Assembly (NCBI RefSeq): GCF_963422545.1
Contig: NZ_OY730260.1
Location: 160,285 to 224,284 of the forward strand
DNA: 64,000 nt
Direction of reading: 5' to 3'
From: an uncultured Flavobacterium sp.
Lineage (GTDB): Bacteria > Bacteroidota > Bacteroidia > Flavobacteriales > Flavobacteriaceae
Positions within the stretch are counted from its first letter, which is position 1. Each line of letters begins with the position of its first letter. Made by a program: the position numbers and the translations under genes. A model generated the notes under the pieces. That model saw only the letters and a list, made by a program, of their open reading frames with translations, ran no database searches and was not told the DNA's origin. Below, in pieces: positions 45,620 to 55,285 of the stretch.

Positions 45620-46057
45620 TTACTTAAGGTACACATAATGATTAAAATAATCTATAATCGCTTTGCCTTCAAGTAAAACATCAGCGCCAATGATACCATG
45701 AACAGGTTTTGCCTTAAAAGATTCTAAGGCCTCATTTACATGCGAGAGATCAAAAATTACGATGCCAAAGTCTGGATTTTTCCAGCTTCCGAGTTGTAGG
45801 TTATTATGTGCTGAAATTTGTGTTTTCATACCCGTTCCTCCAGCTCCGGAGGCTTTTGTTTTTGTTTTTTTTGCAGATACTTCAAAACGTTCGATGCTTT
45901 CAAAACCAATGCAGGTGTTTGAAGCGCCTGTATCTAAAATGAAATTTCCCGAAACGCCGTTTATTTTTGCTTTTACTAAAAGGTGTTGCGTCTTGGTAAC
46001 TTTGAATTTTATTTTTTTGTAATTCTCTTTTTTGAGAACTTCGTGAAGATTTTCCAT
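45620..46057 (-). CDS. Retropepsin-like aspartic protease, copy A
   Basis: 145 residues, single-domain retropepsin fold with the catalytic DTGAS at Asp42 and a C-terminal HGIIGADVLL segment, so it should act as a homodimer. No signal peptide. It is almost identical (four differences in 145 residues) to copy B at 52233-52670. It begins inside the 3' end of a truncated CHAT gene (46009-46353), just as copy B begins inside the intact one, so its upstream translation signals came with the duplication. Confidence 0.85.
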   Translation of the reverse strand: MENLHEVLKKENYKKIKFKVTKTQHLLVKAKINGVSGNFILDTGASNTCIGFESIERFEVSAKKTKTKASGAGGTGMKTQISAHNNLQLGSWKNPDFGIVIFDLSHVNEALESFKAKPVHGIIGADVLLEGKAIIDYFNHYVYLK

Positions 46058-46353
46058 TTTTGATAATGATTGAAAACCAAAAATAAACCAATTACAATCA
46101 AAAAGCTAATCACATAATAGATATAATTTCCAGATTTTTCTTCTGCCGAAATCGAACCGTAATACACAAATGAACTCCAGTAATAAGGAGACTTTTTTGC
46201 ATTCGGAATTGATTTCTCGCTTAAATATTCCAATTTGGCATTTGAATTTGCTTCAAAATAAGAAACATCGTTTTTAATGTTTTTATAAAAATCAGACATA
46301 AAAATCGAAGTCGTAAAATCGTTTACTTTCCATAACGAAAACAACAAATTCTG
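46009..46353 (-). pseudogene. 5'-truncated CHAT-protein gene fragment
   Basis: Encodes the last ~112 residues of the CHAT protein at 52622-55285 (matching from about residue 774 on), including the C-terminal membrane helix (YIYYVISFLIVIGLFLVF). It lacks the TPR region and both catalytic residues (His709, Cys748 of the intact copy). The only possible start is a TTG at the break point. The frame is still open, and the retropepsin gene starts inside it with a 49-nt overlap. Confidence 0.85.
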
Positions 46354-46460
46354 TAATGGAATTTGGGATTTTTTTATTGATTCCTATTAAGGATATGGAC
46401 TTTGAATTTAGACTTGAGTGCTGGAGAACTGATGAAACAATACAATTCGTTTTTTAGTAA

Positions 46461-46545
46461 GCATTGTTCCCGCTTTTGGCTTTATCTTTTTTAAGGCGAA
46501 GAAAAATCGCCTCAAAAAAGGATACCACCTTAATCGGGGCTAATC
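46461..46545. repeat. Dispersed hairpin element, copy 2
   Basis: Outer arms (CCCGC, TATCTTTT; AAAAGGATACC, GGGGCTAAT) match copies 1 and 3. The tip is a different but well-paired stem (AAGGCGA / TCGCCT with flanking T/A tracts). It lies in the 348-nt gap between the CHAT fragment and the adhesin gene, downstream of the adhesin terminator on the minus strand. Confidence 0.7.
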
Positions 46546-46572
46546 TTAAACATTTGGCTTCTTTTAAATAGT

Positions 46573-46625
46573 AAAAAAAATCCAAACTCTTACCGACAGT
46601 TCGGGATTTGAGTTTGGATTTTTTT
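46573..46625 (-). terminator. Terminator of the SprB-repeat adhesin gene
   Basis: A perfect 16-bp stem, AAAAAAATCCAAACTC / GAGTTTGGATTTTTTT (46574-46589 and 46610-46625), 20-nt loop, with T-rich tail on both strands. It lies 77 nt after the adhesin stop codon. A degenerate CCCGAT...ATTTTCGGG palindrome follows at about 46637-46657. Confidence 0.82.
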
Positions 46626-46701
46626 ATTGATTCCTCCCGATCCTGAATTTTCGGGATGCGATTGGATTTTGGAATTTCAAATTTTGGAATTTAGCAATCC
46701 T

Positions 46702-49700
46702 TTATTTCTTCACGAGTTTAACGATTTTAACCTGACCTTCTGATTTTACTTTCAAGAAATAGAATCCCGAAGAAACATTTGATAAATCAATTTCAGAATG
46801 ATCGCTATCTATTCTTGTAGATAAAATACTTTGTCCCGAAACAGAATATATTTCGATTTCATCAATCAGAGAAGTATTGTTTATTATCAATACATGCTTC
46901 ACAGGATTTGGATAATACTTGAAATTAGGAAGTACAAAATCTGGTGTAGAAAGTGATCCATTTAATTTTGTCGTAACAGCAAGACGCCGTATACTCTCAA
47001 CTCCGTTTATAGTTTGAGAAGCATAATATGTAGTACCGTCTATAAGAACTGTTGTTAACGGTAATAGAGTTTCATTTGTTTTGTTCTTACCGGCCAAAGG
47101 ATTTTGACTAATATACCATTTAATGTTTTCGCCTTCAACAACGACATCAGCTAAAGTCTGTCCCGGTTTGAAACTAATAGTTATAGAATTTTTACCTTCT
47201 AGTGATGGAGCCGGTGGATTAATCGTAAAATTGAATGTTACATAACAACCAATTTGATCCTGAACAATTATAATATATTCGCCGGCAGTTAAATTGGTAA
47301 ATTTATTACTGGCTGAAAATACATTTAAATTAGGAGAAATTGCATATAAGTAACCGCCTGTACCACCAGATGCAATAATTGTAGCCGTTTGATTTTCGAT
47401 ACTAATATTAGCTATTATTGGCGTAGGATCTGTTACGGTAATAGATACATTTTCTACACAGCCATTGCGATCTTTGACGGAAATTACGTGAGTCCCGCCA
47501 TTAACTTGAAAAGTATTTGAAGCGCTATAAATTCCACCATTAACAGCATAAGTATAAGGTGCCAGTCCGCCGGTCACAGTCGCTTGAATTGTTGCCGGAC
47601 TAGAGCAGGTTTGTTGAGATGTCAGTGTTGCGATAAGTTGTAAAGGAGTCGAAGCAGTTATCTCCAGACTTAAACTAAACACAGTATTTTGAGAATCCTT
47701 AACCTTGGCAATGTAGTTACCTGCTGTTAAACCAGTAAAAATATTAGATGAAGAGTAATTAATTCCACCATCTATCGAATACTGATAAGGACCAGTTCCA
47801 CCTGTTGCATTTACCGTTATTGATCCTGAAGCGTTACAATTTACATTAGTTACTGTAGCAGTTGCAGATAATTTTGGTACTTCTATAATATTTATATTCG
47901 ATACGGATACGTTACACTTATTAGCATCAATTACCTTTAATGTGTAACGACCTGCAACTAAATTTGTAAAAGTATTACTGGTTTGAGGTGGAACTACTGT
48001 TACGCCATTTTCATTTTCTAGACCGTATGAGTAAGGAGCAGAACCTCCAGTTACGTTAGCTGTTATATTATTATTTGTTCCAAGTGTAACAGTTGCAATT
48101 AATGGAGTTGCTTCTTTTACTGTTGCTGTAAAATAATACCAACAAGAATTCTGACTGTATACTGTTATGCCGTAAATCCCTGGTTTTAAGTTAACAAAAG
48201 TGTCTGAATTACCCATTGTACCTCCGTCTAACGCATAAGATAATGGACCTTTATCATAAGTTGGGATGACTTTAATTATACCATCGTTATTGCCTGGACA
48301 GCTTACATGTTTAACAGTTGCAGTAGAGAAAGGCGGAGAAGAAGCATTCTCTACTATTATTTGATCTGTAACGGTGTTAAGGTCTGCATCACGAACTACT
48401 ATAGGATAAGCGTAATTAGGAGTTAAACCAACAATAATGTTTGATGAGGAATAAGTCTCGCCATTATTTAATGAATATTGATAAGGAGCTTTGCCACCTT
48501 TTGCAAGTATGGTTATCCTTCCTTTAAAGGTACAAGTCACTGGGTCTGAAAAAGTCGCAACAGTTAAGTTTGTTGATGACGAAGCTTCAATTTTTATTCC
48601 TGGAATTTGGAAAGAACAGCCTTTAGAATTATTAATTGTTGCATTATAAGTTCCTACAGCTAATTTTGTAAATCTACCAGTTGTATCAGGTCCTAGTTTG
48701 GTACCAGTTACAGTATTTTCAAGATAATAAGTATAAAGGTTGCTATCGCCCCCACTTCCAGTTAATACCATATTTTCTTCATTAACAATTTTATAAGTAC
48801 CAGATATTGGAGAAGGCTCTGCTAAAATTAAAGTCGATGTTGTAGCTAGACATCCATTCTTGTCTTTTACAGTAATGTTGTAGTTGCCAGCACTCAGATT
48901 TTGAAAATATATATTAGACTTAAAGTTTGTTCCATCAATTGAATATTGATAAGGTTCTGCTCCTCCATTTGCTGTGGCTTTAATAAGACCTGTAGTATTG
49001 CCAGGACAATTTATGCCAGTTTCTATCACAGCAGAAACGGTTAAAAGAGTGGTTTGAGCAACTGTTGTAGTAAAGTCTAAAACAGTGTTTTGTGCATCCT
49101 TAACTTTTACAGTATAGTTTTTTGCAGTTAAGTTTTCAAATACATTTGAGGAAACATAAGCTCCATTATCTAATGAATATTGATAAGGCTGAATACCGCC
49201 AGTTGCATTGATTTTTATTGTTCCCATTGGACTGCTGCAAGTTATATTGGTTGCATTGACAGAAGCCGATAACGCTGTAAACGGAATCACATTTATGTTA
49301 GATACAGAAACACTGCAGGCATTAGCATCTATAACCTTTAAAGTGTATAGACCATTTGCTAAGTTACTAAAAATATTACTGCTTTGAGGTGCAGCTATTA
49401 CTACTCCATTGTCATTTTCCAGAGCGTATGAGTAAGGAGCAGAACCTCCTGTTGCAGTAGCTGTAATAGTCTGGTTAAGACCAATTTTTGCGGTTACATT
49501 TAAAGCTTGTGGTTCTGTTACTGTTACTGTAAGCATAGAAGTACAAATATTCATGTCTTGCACTTCTATGATGTAATTTCCAGGAGCCAAATTCGAAAAT
49601 TTATCAAAGTTTTGTGGTATTCCCCCGTTTATTTTATAAAGGTATTTACCAGATCCGCCAATTCCTTTTACTGTTATTGACCCATTTTTTGAACCTTGGC

Positions 49701-52116
49701 AGGTTATATTTTTAACAATGGCTTCTATCGTAGGAGCTGAAGGCACTGGATTGATTACAACAGTATGAGTGGTAGTATTTAAATCAACATCTTTAACTTT
49801 TACCGTATATGTACCAGCATTAAGAGAACTAAAGATATTTGATGAAGAATAATTTGTTCCATTATTTATAGAATATTGGTAAGGAGCTTTGCCTCCCATT
49901 GCATCAACAGTTATTCTCGCATAACTTAAACATCCAAGAGGATCAACCTTTGAAACAGCGGATAGTGCTGTAGACTGTGAAGCTTCAATTTTTATTCCAG
50001 ATACGGTGAAGTCACAATTAGAGTCACCCACGAAAATAGTGTAAAGTCCCGGAGGTAATTTAGTAAATGTACCTACCGTTTCAGGACCGTATTGAATCCC
50101 AGTTGTTGTGTTAGTAAGGTAAAAAGTGTAAAGATTGCTGCCACCGCCGGTAGGATAGATAAATATATTTTGATCGTTAACTACTTTGTAAGTTGCAGAT
50201 AAAGGAGATGGTTCTGATAACGTAATTGAACTAACTGCAATACAGTTATTAGCATCTTTAGTAGTAATGTTGTAAGTCCCTGCTTTTAGATCTAAAAAGT
50301 ATCTGCTTGATTGAAATGTTGTTCCATCTAAAGAATAGGTGTATGGACTTTTTCCGCCACTTGGAGTTGAAATAATAGCTCCGGTAGAAGCTCCATTACA
50401 ACTCACTGGAATATTTACTGCGGTAGAAAGTGTCAAAGGAGTTGCCTGAATAACTGTTCCAGAAAGAGAAATTCTTATGTTTTGCGCATCTTTAACTTTT
50501 ACTGTATAAGTTTGAGGAGTAAGGTCATTAAATACATTTGAAGAAGTATAAGCTCCATTATTCAATGAATATTGATATGGCGGAACCCCTCCTGTAGCTG
50601 TAATTGTAATTGATCCTTTAGAGTTTTCGCAGGTTATAGCGTTTACAACTAAATTAGCGGCTAGTGTAGATTGTAAAACTTTTATACTTGATCTGGTGTA
50701 AAAACATCCATTTGAATCTGTTACCTGAGCTTGGTATAAACCGGCAGAAAGACCTGAAAAAATGTTAGAAGTCTGTGGGCCTTTTAATGTTGTTCCCACA
50801 TTATCTTTAAGAGAATAACTATAAGGAGCTTTTCCTCCACTAGCGTTAATTTTGATTTGTCCATCATTATTATCTAAGCCGGCATTTGTTACGCTTTCAA
50901 GTATTTCGACAGGGCTAGCCATTCCTATTACTACGTCAGATTGAATGTAGCATCCTGTCGCATCTTTTACGGATATTGTATGATATGATGGAGACAAATT
51001 GCTAAAAACATTGGTTGAAACTAATGGGCCATTATCTATTGAATATAAATATGGAAGTTTCCCTCCAGTGACATTTATTTCTACTTTACCATCATTACCT
51101 CCGTAACAAGTTGTTGCTGTAGTGTTTAACGAAAGTTTAAGGGGCAAATAAGGAGCGATAAAAATTCCTTTTGAACTTACTGTATTTAAGGCATCTTTTA
51201 CAGCTATGGTATGATTGCCAGCAAATATACCAGAATAAGAATTATTTGTCTGGTAAGGTTTTCCATCTAGCGAATAAGTGTAAGGAGCTTTTCCTCCCGT
51301 AGCAGTAATTACCATTGTTAGCATATCCATTGAGCAGCTAAACTCTGTAACAAAAGTTGATGACACAGTTAAAGCAGGTAAAATAGTTGCCTGAATCGCT
51401 GTGATGCAGCCTAGTGAATCTTTCACCATTATAGTGTAAGTTCCTGGACTAAGAGTAAAAATATTATTAGACTGATAGTTCACTCCATCCAAAGAATATT
51501 GATAAGATGCTTTCCCCCCAGTTGCTGTAATAGTTGCTGTATTACCGCTAATCAATGTAGTTGCGCTTAAGATCGTTGGAGCAGTTATTGTATAAATAAT
51601 TGTAGTTGAACAACCAGCAACAGCATCTAATACTTTTATAGAATGATTTCCTGCAGCCACATTCGTAAAAACATTACTGCTTACAAAGGCAGCGCCATTC
51701 AAAGAATAAAAATACTGCCCGCTTCCTCCCGAAACAGTAACTGTTAACGTTGCTGTATTTCCACTACATAAAATAGGGCTATTGGTTGCTATTATGTTTA
51801 CGGCCGGAGTAACTTTTACATTAAAAGAACTCGTGGTAATTGTTCCTTTATTGTCAATTCGCGCATAAATAGTTGTAGAAACTGCGGCGGTATTATAATT
51901 TGAAGGATTAGCAATTGCATTGGTATTATTGACAGCATCAGCAAGGCTTAAATGATAACTTACAGTAGTCTGATCAGGATCTAAATTGCCAATTAGGTAT
52001 ATTTTTTGTTTAGATAAGTCGAAGTTGTTATCGCCAGCACAATGCACAATATCATTTGCTTGGGAATAAATAAAAGAAGTAAATAATAAAAGAAAACAAA
52101 GTAGAGTTTTTTTCAT
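46702..52116 (-). CDS. Giant SprB-repeat adhesin with T9SS type A sorting domain
   Basis: 1804 residues from the ATG at 52116 (signal peptide MKKTLLCFLLLFTSFIYSQ). About twenty SprB-type repeats of roughly 75-80 residues follow (pattern ATGGxxPYxYSLxxG...SSNxFxxLxAGxYTVxVKD), then an Ig-like segment and a C-terminal T9SS type A domain (YYPNPVKHVLIINN ... GFYFLKVKSEGQVKIVKLV). It should be exported by the type IX system and attached to or released from the cell surface, like gliding adhesin SprB. Six-repeat blocks are duplicated with a 464-467-residue period. The gene lies between two 734-bp protease-bearing repeats. Confidence 0.92.
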   Translation of the reverse strand: MKKTLLCFLLLFTSFIYSQANDIVHCAGDNNFDLSKQKIYLIGNLDPDQTTVSYHLSLADAVNNTNAIANPSNYNTAAVSTTIYARIDNKGTITTSSFNVKVTPAVNIIATNSPILCSGNTATLTVTVSGGSGQYFYSLNGAAFVSSNVFTNVAAGNHSIKVLDAVAGCSTTIIYTITAPTILSATTLISGNTATITATGGKASYQYSLDGVNYQSNNIFTLSPGTYTIMVKDSLGCITAIQATILPALTVSSTFVTEFSCSMDMLTMVITATGGKAPYTYSLDGKPYQTNNSYSGIFAGNHTIAVKDALNTVSSKGIFIAPYLPLKLSLNTTATTCYGGNDGKVEINVTGGKLPYLYSIDNGPLVSTNVFSNLSPSYHTISVKDATGCYIQSDVVIGMASPVEILESVTNAGLDNNDGQIKINASGGKAPYSYSLKDNVGTTLKGPQTSNIFSGLSAGLYQAQVTDSNGCFYTRSSIKVLQSTLAANLVVNAITCENSKGSITITATGGVPPYQYSLNNGAYTSSNVFNDLTPQTYTVKVKDAQNIRISLSGTVIQATPLTLSTAVNIPVSCNGASTGAIISTPSGGKSPYTYSLDGTTFQSSRYFLDLKAGTYNITTKDANNCIAVSSITLSEPSPLSATYKVVNDQNIFIYPTGGGSNLYTFYLTNTTTGIQYGPETVGTFTKLPPGLYTIFVGDSNCDFTVSGIKIEASQSTALSAVSKVDPLGCLSYARITVDAMGGKAPYQYSINNGTNYSSSNIFSSLNAGTYTVKVKDVDLNTTTHTVVINPVPSAPTIEAIVKNITCQGSKNGSITVKGIGGSGKYLYKINGGIPQNFDKFSNLAPGNYIIEVQDMNICTSMLTVTVTEPQALNVTAKIGLNQTITATATGGSAPYSYALENDNGVVIAAPQSSNIFSNLANGLYTLKVIDANACSVSVSNINVIPFTALSASVNATNITCSSPMGTIKINATGGIQPYQYSLDNGAYVSSNVFENLTAKNYTVKVKDAQNTVLDFTTTVAQTTLLTVSAVIETGINCPGNTTGLIKATANGGAEPYQYSIDGTNFKSNIYFQNLSAGNYNITVKDKNGCLATTSTLILAEPSPISGTYKIVNEENMVLTGSGGDSNLYTYYLENTVTGTKLGPDTTGRFTKLAVGTYNATINNSKGCSFQIPGIKIEASSSTNLTVATFSDPVTCTFKGRITILAKGGKAPYQYSLNNGETYSSSNIIVGLTPNYAYPIVVRDADLNTVTDQIIVENASSPPFSTATVKHVSCPGNNDGIIKVIPTYDKGPLSYALDGGTMGNSDTFVNLKPGIYGITVYSQNSCWYYFTATVKEATPLIATVTLGTNNNITANVTGGSAPYSYGLENENGVTVVPPQTSNTFTNLVAGRYTLKVIDANKCNVSVSNINIIEVPKLSATATVTNVNCNASGSITVNATGGTGPYQYSIDGGINYSSSNIFTGLTAGNYIAKVKDSQNTVFSLSLEITASTPLQLIATLTSQQTCSSPATIQATVTGGLAPYTYAVNGGIYSASNTFQVNGGTHVISVKDRNGCVENVSITVTDPTPIIANISIENQTATIIASGGTGGYLYAISPNLNVFSASNKFTNLTAGEYIIIVQDQIGCYVTFNFTINPPAPSLEGKNSITISFKPGQTLADVVVEGENIKWYISQNPLAGKNKTNETLLPLTTVLIDGTTYYASQTINGVESIRRLAVTTKLNGSLSTPDFVLPNFKYYPNPVKHVLIINNTSLIDEIEIYSVSGQSILSTRIDSDHSEIDLSNVSSGFYFLKVKSEGQVKIVKLVKK

Positions 52117-52143
52117 ACTAATAGATTTGTTAAAATAGCCTAA

Positions 52144-52151
52144 CAAATATA
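52144..52151 (-). promoter_or_regulatory. -7 box of the adhesin gene
   Basis: TATATTTG on the minus strand, 28 nt before the ATG at 52116. It overlaps an upstream in-frame ATG at 52146, so the later start is preferred. No TTG at the right spacing was seen. Confidence 0.5.
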
Positions 52152-52232
52152 GTAGAATAAATATTGTTAAAATTGCGGTTTCCCGTAAAAAACTTAAAAA
52201 CTTAAAAATAATTTTAGCCTATAACAAAACTT

Positions 52233-52670
52233 TTATTTCAAATACACATAATGATTAAAATAATCTATAATCGCTTTACCTTCAAGTAAAACATCAGCGC
52301 CAATGATACCATGAACAGGTTTTGCCTTAAAAGATTCTAAAGCCTCATTTACATGCGAGAGATCAAAGATTACGATGCCAAAGTCTGGATTTTTCCAGCT
52401 TCCGAGTTGTAGGTTATTATGTGCTGAAATTTGTGTTTTCATACCCGTTCCTCCAGCTCCGGAGGCTTTTGTTTCTGATTTTTTCGCAGATACTTCAAAA
52501 CGTTCGATACTTTCAAAACCAATGCAGGTGTTTGAAGCGCCTGTATCTAAAATAAAATTTCCCGAAATACCATTGATTTTTGCTTTTACTAAAAGATGCT
52601 GCGTCTTCGTAACTTTGAATTTTATTTTTTTGTATTTCTCTTTTTTGAGAACTTCGTGAAGATTTTCCAT
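52233..52670 (-). CDS. Retropepsin-like aspartic protease, copy B
   Basis: 145 residues with catalytic DTGAS (Asp42) and HGIIGADVLL. Short single-domain form, expected to work as a homodimer; no signal peptide. It starts inside the last 49 nt of the intact CHAT gene in another frame, which implies translational coupling between two different protease families. Copy A (45620-46057) is nearly identical. Confidence 0.88.
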   Translation of the reverse strand: MENLHEVLKKEKYKKIKFKVTKTQHLLVKAKINGISGNFILDTGASNTCIGFESIERFEVSAKKSETKASGAGGTGMKTQISAHNNLQLGSWKNPDFGIVIFDLSHVNEALESFKAKPVHGIIGADVLLEGKAIIDYFNHYVYLK

Positions 52671-52966
52671 TTTTGATAATGATTGAAAACCAAAAATAAA
52701 CCAATTACAACCAAAAAGCTAATCACATAATAGATATAATTTTTAGATTTTTCTTCTGCCGAAATCGAACCGTAATACACAAATGAACTCCAGTAATAAG
52801 GGGATTTTTTTGCATTCGGAATTGATTTATCGCTTAAATATTCCAATTTGGCATTTGAATTTGCTTCAAAATAAGAAACATCGTTTTTAATGTTTTTATA
52901 AAAATCAGACATAAAAACCGAAGTTGTAAAATCGTTTACTTTCCATAACGAAAACAACAAATTCTG
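52233..52966. repeat. 734-bp direct repeat, copy B
   Basis: The parental or complete-context copy of the repeat at 45620-46353. The CHAT gene continues past the homology end at 52966. The two copies flank the adhesin gene. Confidence 0.9.
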
Positions 52967-55285
52967 CGCACCCGCAAACTGAAAACCTCTTGCGATACTC
53001 ATTGCGCCTTCAGCTCTATATAATTTTCCAATTCCAGTTTCGCAGGCACTCAGAACTACTAAATCAGGATTTATATGCAGATTATACAATTCAGAATATA
53101 ATATTTCCTGATCGTAAAATTTAATACTTGCCGGAGTTTCAATATCACCTGATGACGCGTGTGTACTCAAATGTAAAATAGAATAATTTGGAGCATTATT
53201 TTTGAAATTAGAAAAACTTGCATTCGAGTTTTCTAAATATTTTCCTTTAAAATTACTTCGAATCGATTCTAATTCTTTCTTTGAATAACTCAATTCATAA
53301 GCTGTTTTTTCGAAAACTGGAAAAACTCCCAAAACCGTTTTCTCTGATTTTGCGACTGGTTTCGAATTCAGATAAATATTTGCAGAAGTATTATAAGCAA
53401 TCTTGAAATCATTCAATAAATAATGCATTTTGGCAAAATTCGTTGTATTTGATTCTTGCGTAATTAAAGCTTCAAAAGGGAGGAAATTCAAAATACCATC
53501 GGGAACAATGATGAGGTTTTTATAGATTGTGTTTTGAGGTAATTGTAATAAATCATAAACTTTTTTACCATAATAATTATATCCGAAAATATCATTTGTG
53601 ATGGCTCCGGCTGAGTTGAAATAATCAATAAACTTTATAATTTCGAGCATAGCTCTATGTGTGGTATAAATATGTCTAAGATTGATCTTCTTGTTTTGCA
53701 AAGTAAAATAAAACAAGTTTTCATTTCCCATAAAATAATAAACCAAAATAGATTTGTCTTTCTCTAATTTTGAAAACAAAGTTTTTAAATCACAATTTTC
53801 GGAAATATAATCCGGATTTTCAGATTGTATTTTTTTTAATGAAAGCATTAATTCGTTTTGTTTTTTTATTGTCGAATTAATAATAGAAATATTAGCCAAA
53901 TCTCCTTTTTGCTGTTCTTTTAAAATATTATTATTTAAATTTTGAAGTTCCTGTAAGAGTTGTTTTTCTTCTGCGGAAGCGTTTTTAATATTCGAACGAT
54001 AACTTTTTAAAATCCCGGATTTGGTTTTTTCAGATAATTGAAAGGCTTCTTCTAAATATTGAATTTTATTTTCTTTCTGATACAACCGATCATAAATCAA
54101 GAGACATTTTTCGGTACGATTGCGAGCTCGAATCTCGGTAATTATTTTGGAATTTTCGTAAATCAATCCGTTCATCAATAAATCCTCAATATGAAAAGAA
54201 AGCCTAAAAGCTTCAAGCGCTTTTTTAGGTTGATTTTGTTTAGATAAGATTTCTGCTTGTAAATCCAGAACATCAATTAAAACCGTTTCCGTATACAATT
54301 GATTTTGATCTGGAAGACTATTTTTTGACAAATAATTTGGAATCAGAATTTTAAAAATCGCTTGAATCTGTTTTGCACTATCATCAAATTTCCCTTCCTC
54401 AAAAAGCAATAAAGCTTTTTCATAATATAGTTTTGCTATTTTTCTAGGTTGCTGATTTTGGGTTACAAAAAAGAGTTTTTTTGCTTTTTCTAAATAAGAA
54501 TAGGCAACTTCAAACTGATGTCTTTGACGATTGAGAGTGGCCAAATTTCTATAAGAATTAGACAAAGTTTCCGATTGATTTTTCTCGTTTTTAAGATAAT
54601 TTTCGACTGATTTAAAAGCGTTTTCAGCCTTGTCATAAATTTCTGGGCGCATCAAATTTCCAACTGAACTTAAGATATAACTATTACCCAAATTATTCAA
54701 TAAAATACCTTTTTGTGAATTTGATAATTTCTCTGTTTTTAAAGTACTTTCTAATAATTCAATTGCCAAAGAAATTTTACCGGAACTCTGATAAACATTC
54801 GATAAATTCAAAATTGCAGCAAACTTTTGCTTTTGCGCGTCAGGATAATTTTTGGCAGTATTTACAATGAAAAAGTATTGTTTTATAGTGTTTTCTGCGC
54901 TGTCATAATCGCCCAAAACCGTATATAAATTGCCTAAAGGTTTTAAACAGAATTCAATAATATCGTAATCGCTTAGGTTATGTTTTTGATAAATTTGCCA
55001 AGCTTTTTCATAACTCGAAATCGCATTTTGAGTCTGCCCAAACTGATTTTCATAATATGCTTTATTGCAGTTTAAAACTACGATGGACAGAAGTTCATCT
55101 TTAGTTTTTGGTTTTGGATTTCTCCAAAAAGCAGCTTCAGTATTCGTAAGATTTTGTATGGCTTTCGCCGAAGGATTCGCAACAAAAATATCAACTGCAT
55201 TATATATTTTATCTTCCTGATTCTGTGCTGAGAGATTCAGACTAAAAAAAAGAAAAATTAAACCATATAAGCGATATAAGTTCAT
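52622..55285 (-). CDS. TPR-CHAT caspase-like protease, membrane-anchored
   Basis: 887 residues: signal peptide (LFFSLNLSAQ), a long run of TPR-like helical repeats (to about residue 430), a linker, and a C-terminal CHAT domain. The catalytic dyad is His709 (LHLSTHASSGD) and Cys748 (LSACETGIGK). A membrane helix (YIYYVISFLVVIGLFLVF) with a basic tail follows. The layout suggests a periplasmic TPR sensor and caspase-like protease held in the inner membrane. Its target is unknown. The retropepsin gene begins inside its 3' end. Confidence 0.9.
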   Translation of the reverse strand: MNLYRLYGLIFLFFSLNLSAQNQEDKIYNAVDIFVANPSAKAIQNLTNTEAAFWRNPKPKTKDELLSIVVLNCNKAYYENQFGQTQNAISSYEKAWQIYQKHNLSDYDIIEFCLKPLGNLYTVLGDYDSAENTIKQYFFIVNTAKNYPDAQKQKFAAILNLSNVYQSSGKISLAIELLESTLKTEKLSNSQKGILLNNLGNSYILSSVGNLMRPEIYDKAENAFKSVENYLKNEKNQSETLSNSYRNLATLNRQRHQFEVAYSYLEKAKKLFFVTQNQQPRKIAKLYYEKALLLFEEGKFDDSAKQIQAIFKILIPNYLSKNSLPDQNQLYTETVLIDVLDLQAEILSKQNQPKKALEAFRLSFHIEDLLMNGLIYENSKIITEIRARNRTEKCLLIYDRLYQKENKIQYLEEAFQLSEKTKSGILKSYRSNIKNASAEEKQLLQELQNLNNNILKEQQKGDLANISIINSTIKKQNELMLSLKKIQSENPDYISENCDLKTLFSKLEKDKSILVYYFMGNENLFYFTLQNKKINLRHIYTTHRAMLEIIKFIDYFNSAGAITNDIFGYNYYGKKVYDLLQLPQNTIYKNLIIVPDGILNFLPFEALITQESNTTNFAKMHYLLNDFKIAYNTSANIYLNSKPVAKSEKTVLGVFPVFEKTAYELSYSKKELESIRSNFKGKYLENSNASFSNFKNNAPNYSILHLSTHASSGDIETPASIKFYDQEILYSELYNLHINPDLVVLSACETGIGKLYRAEGAMSIARGFQFAGAQNLLFSLWKVNDFTTSVFMSDFYKNIKNDVSYFEANSNAKLEYLSDKSIPNAKKSPYYWSSFVYYGSISAEEKSKNYIYYVISFLVVIGLFLVFNHYQKWKIFTKFSKKRNTKK

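Larger units (their letters stand above)
45620..46353. repeat. 734-bp direct repeat, copy A
   Basis: Aligns without gaps to 52233-52966, in the same orientation, 6.6 kb apart. Identity is high throughout (few substitutions per 100 bases). Homology ends abruptly at AAATTCTG on the CHAT side and near the retropepsin stop on the other side. The unit holds a whole retropepsin gene plus the last ~115 codons of a CHAT gene. The junction side is followed by a 20-nt word (46366-46385) repeated at 46616-46635. Confidence 0.9.

Noticed and set aside
46009..46353. A functional small membrane protein in the CHAT fragment
   Set aside because: It has no ATG, starts at the duplication break, and lacks catalytic residues, so it is treated as a gene remnant.
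46702..52116. Tandem repeats as a CRISPR-like array
   Set aside because: The repeats are coding, about 230 nt and diverged, in frame through a single large gene; there are no short identical repeats with unique spacers.
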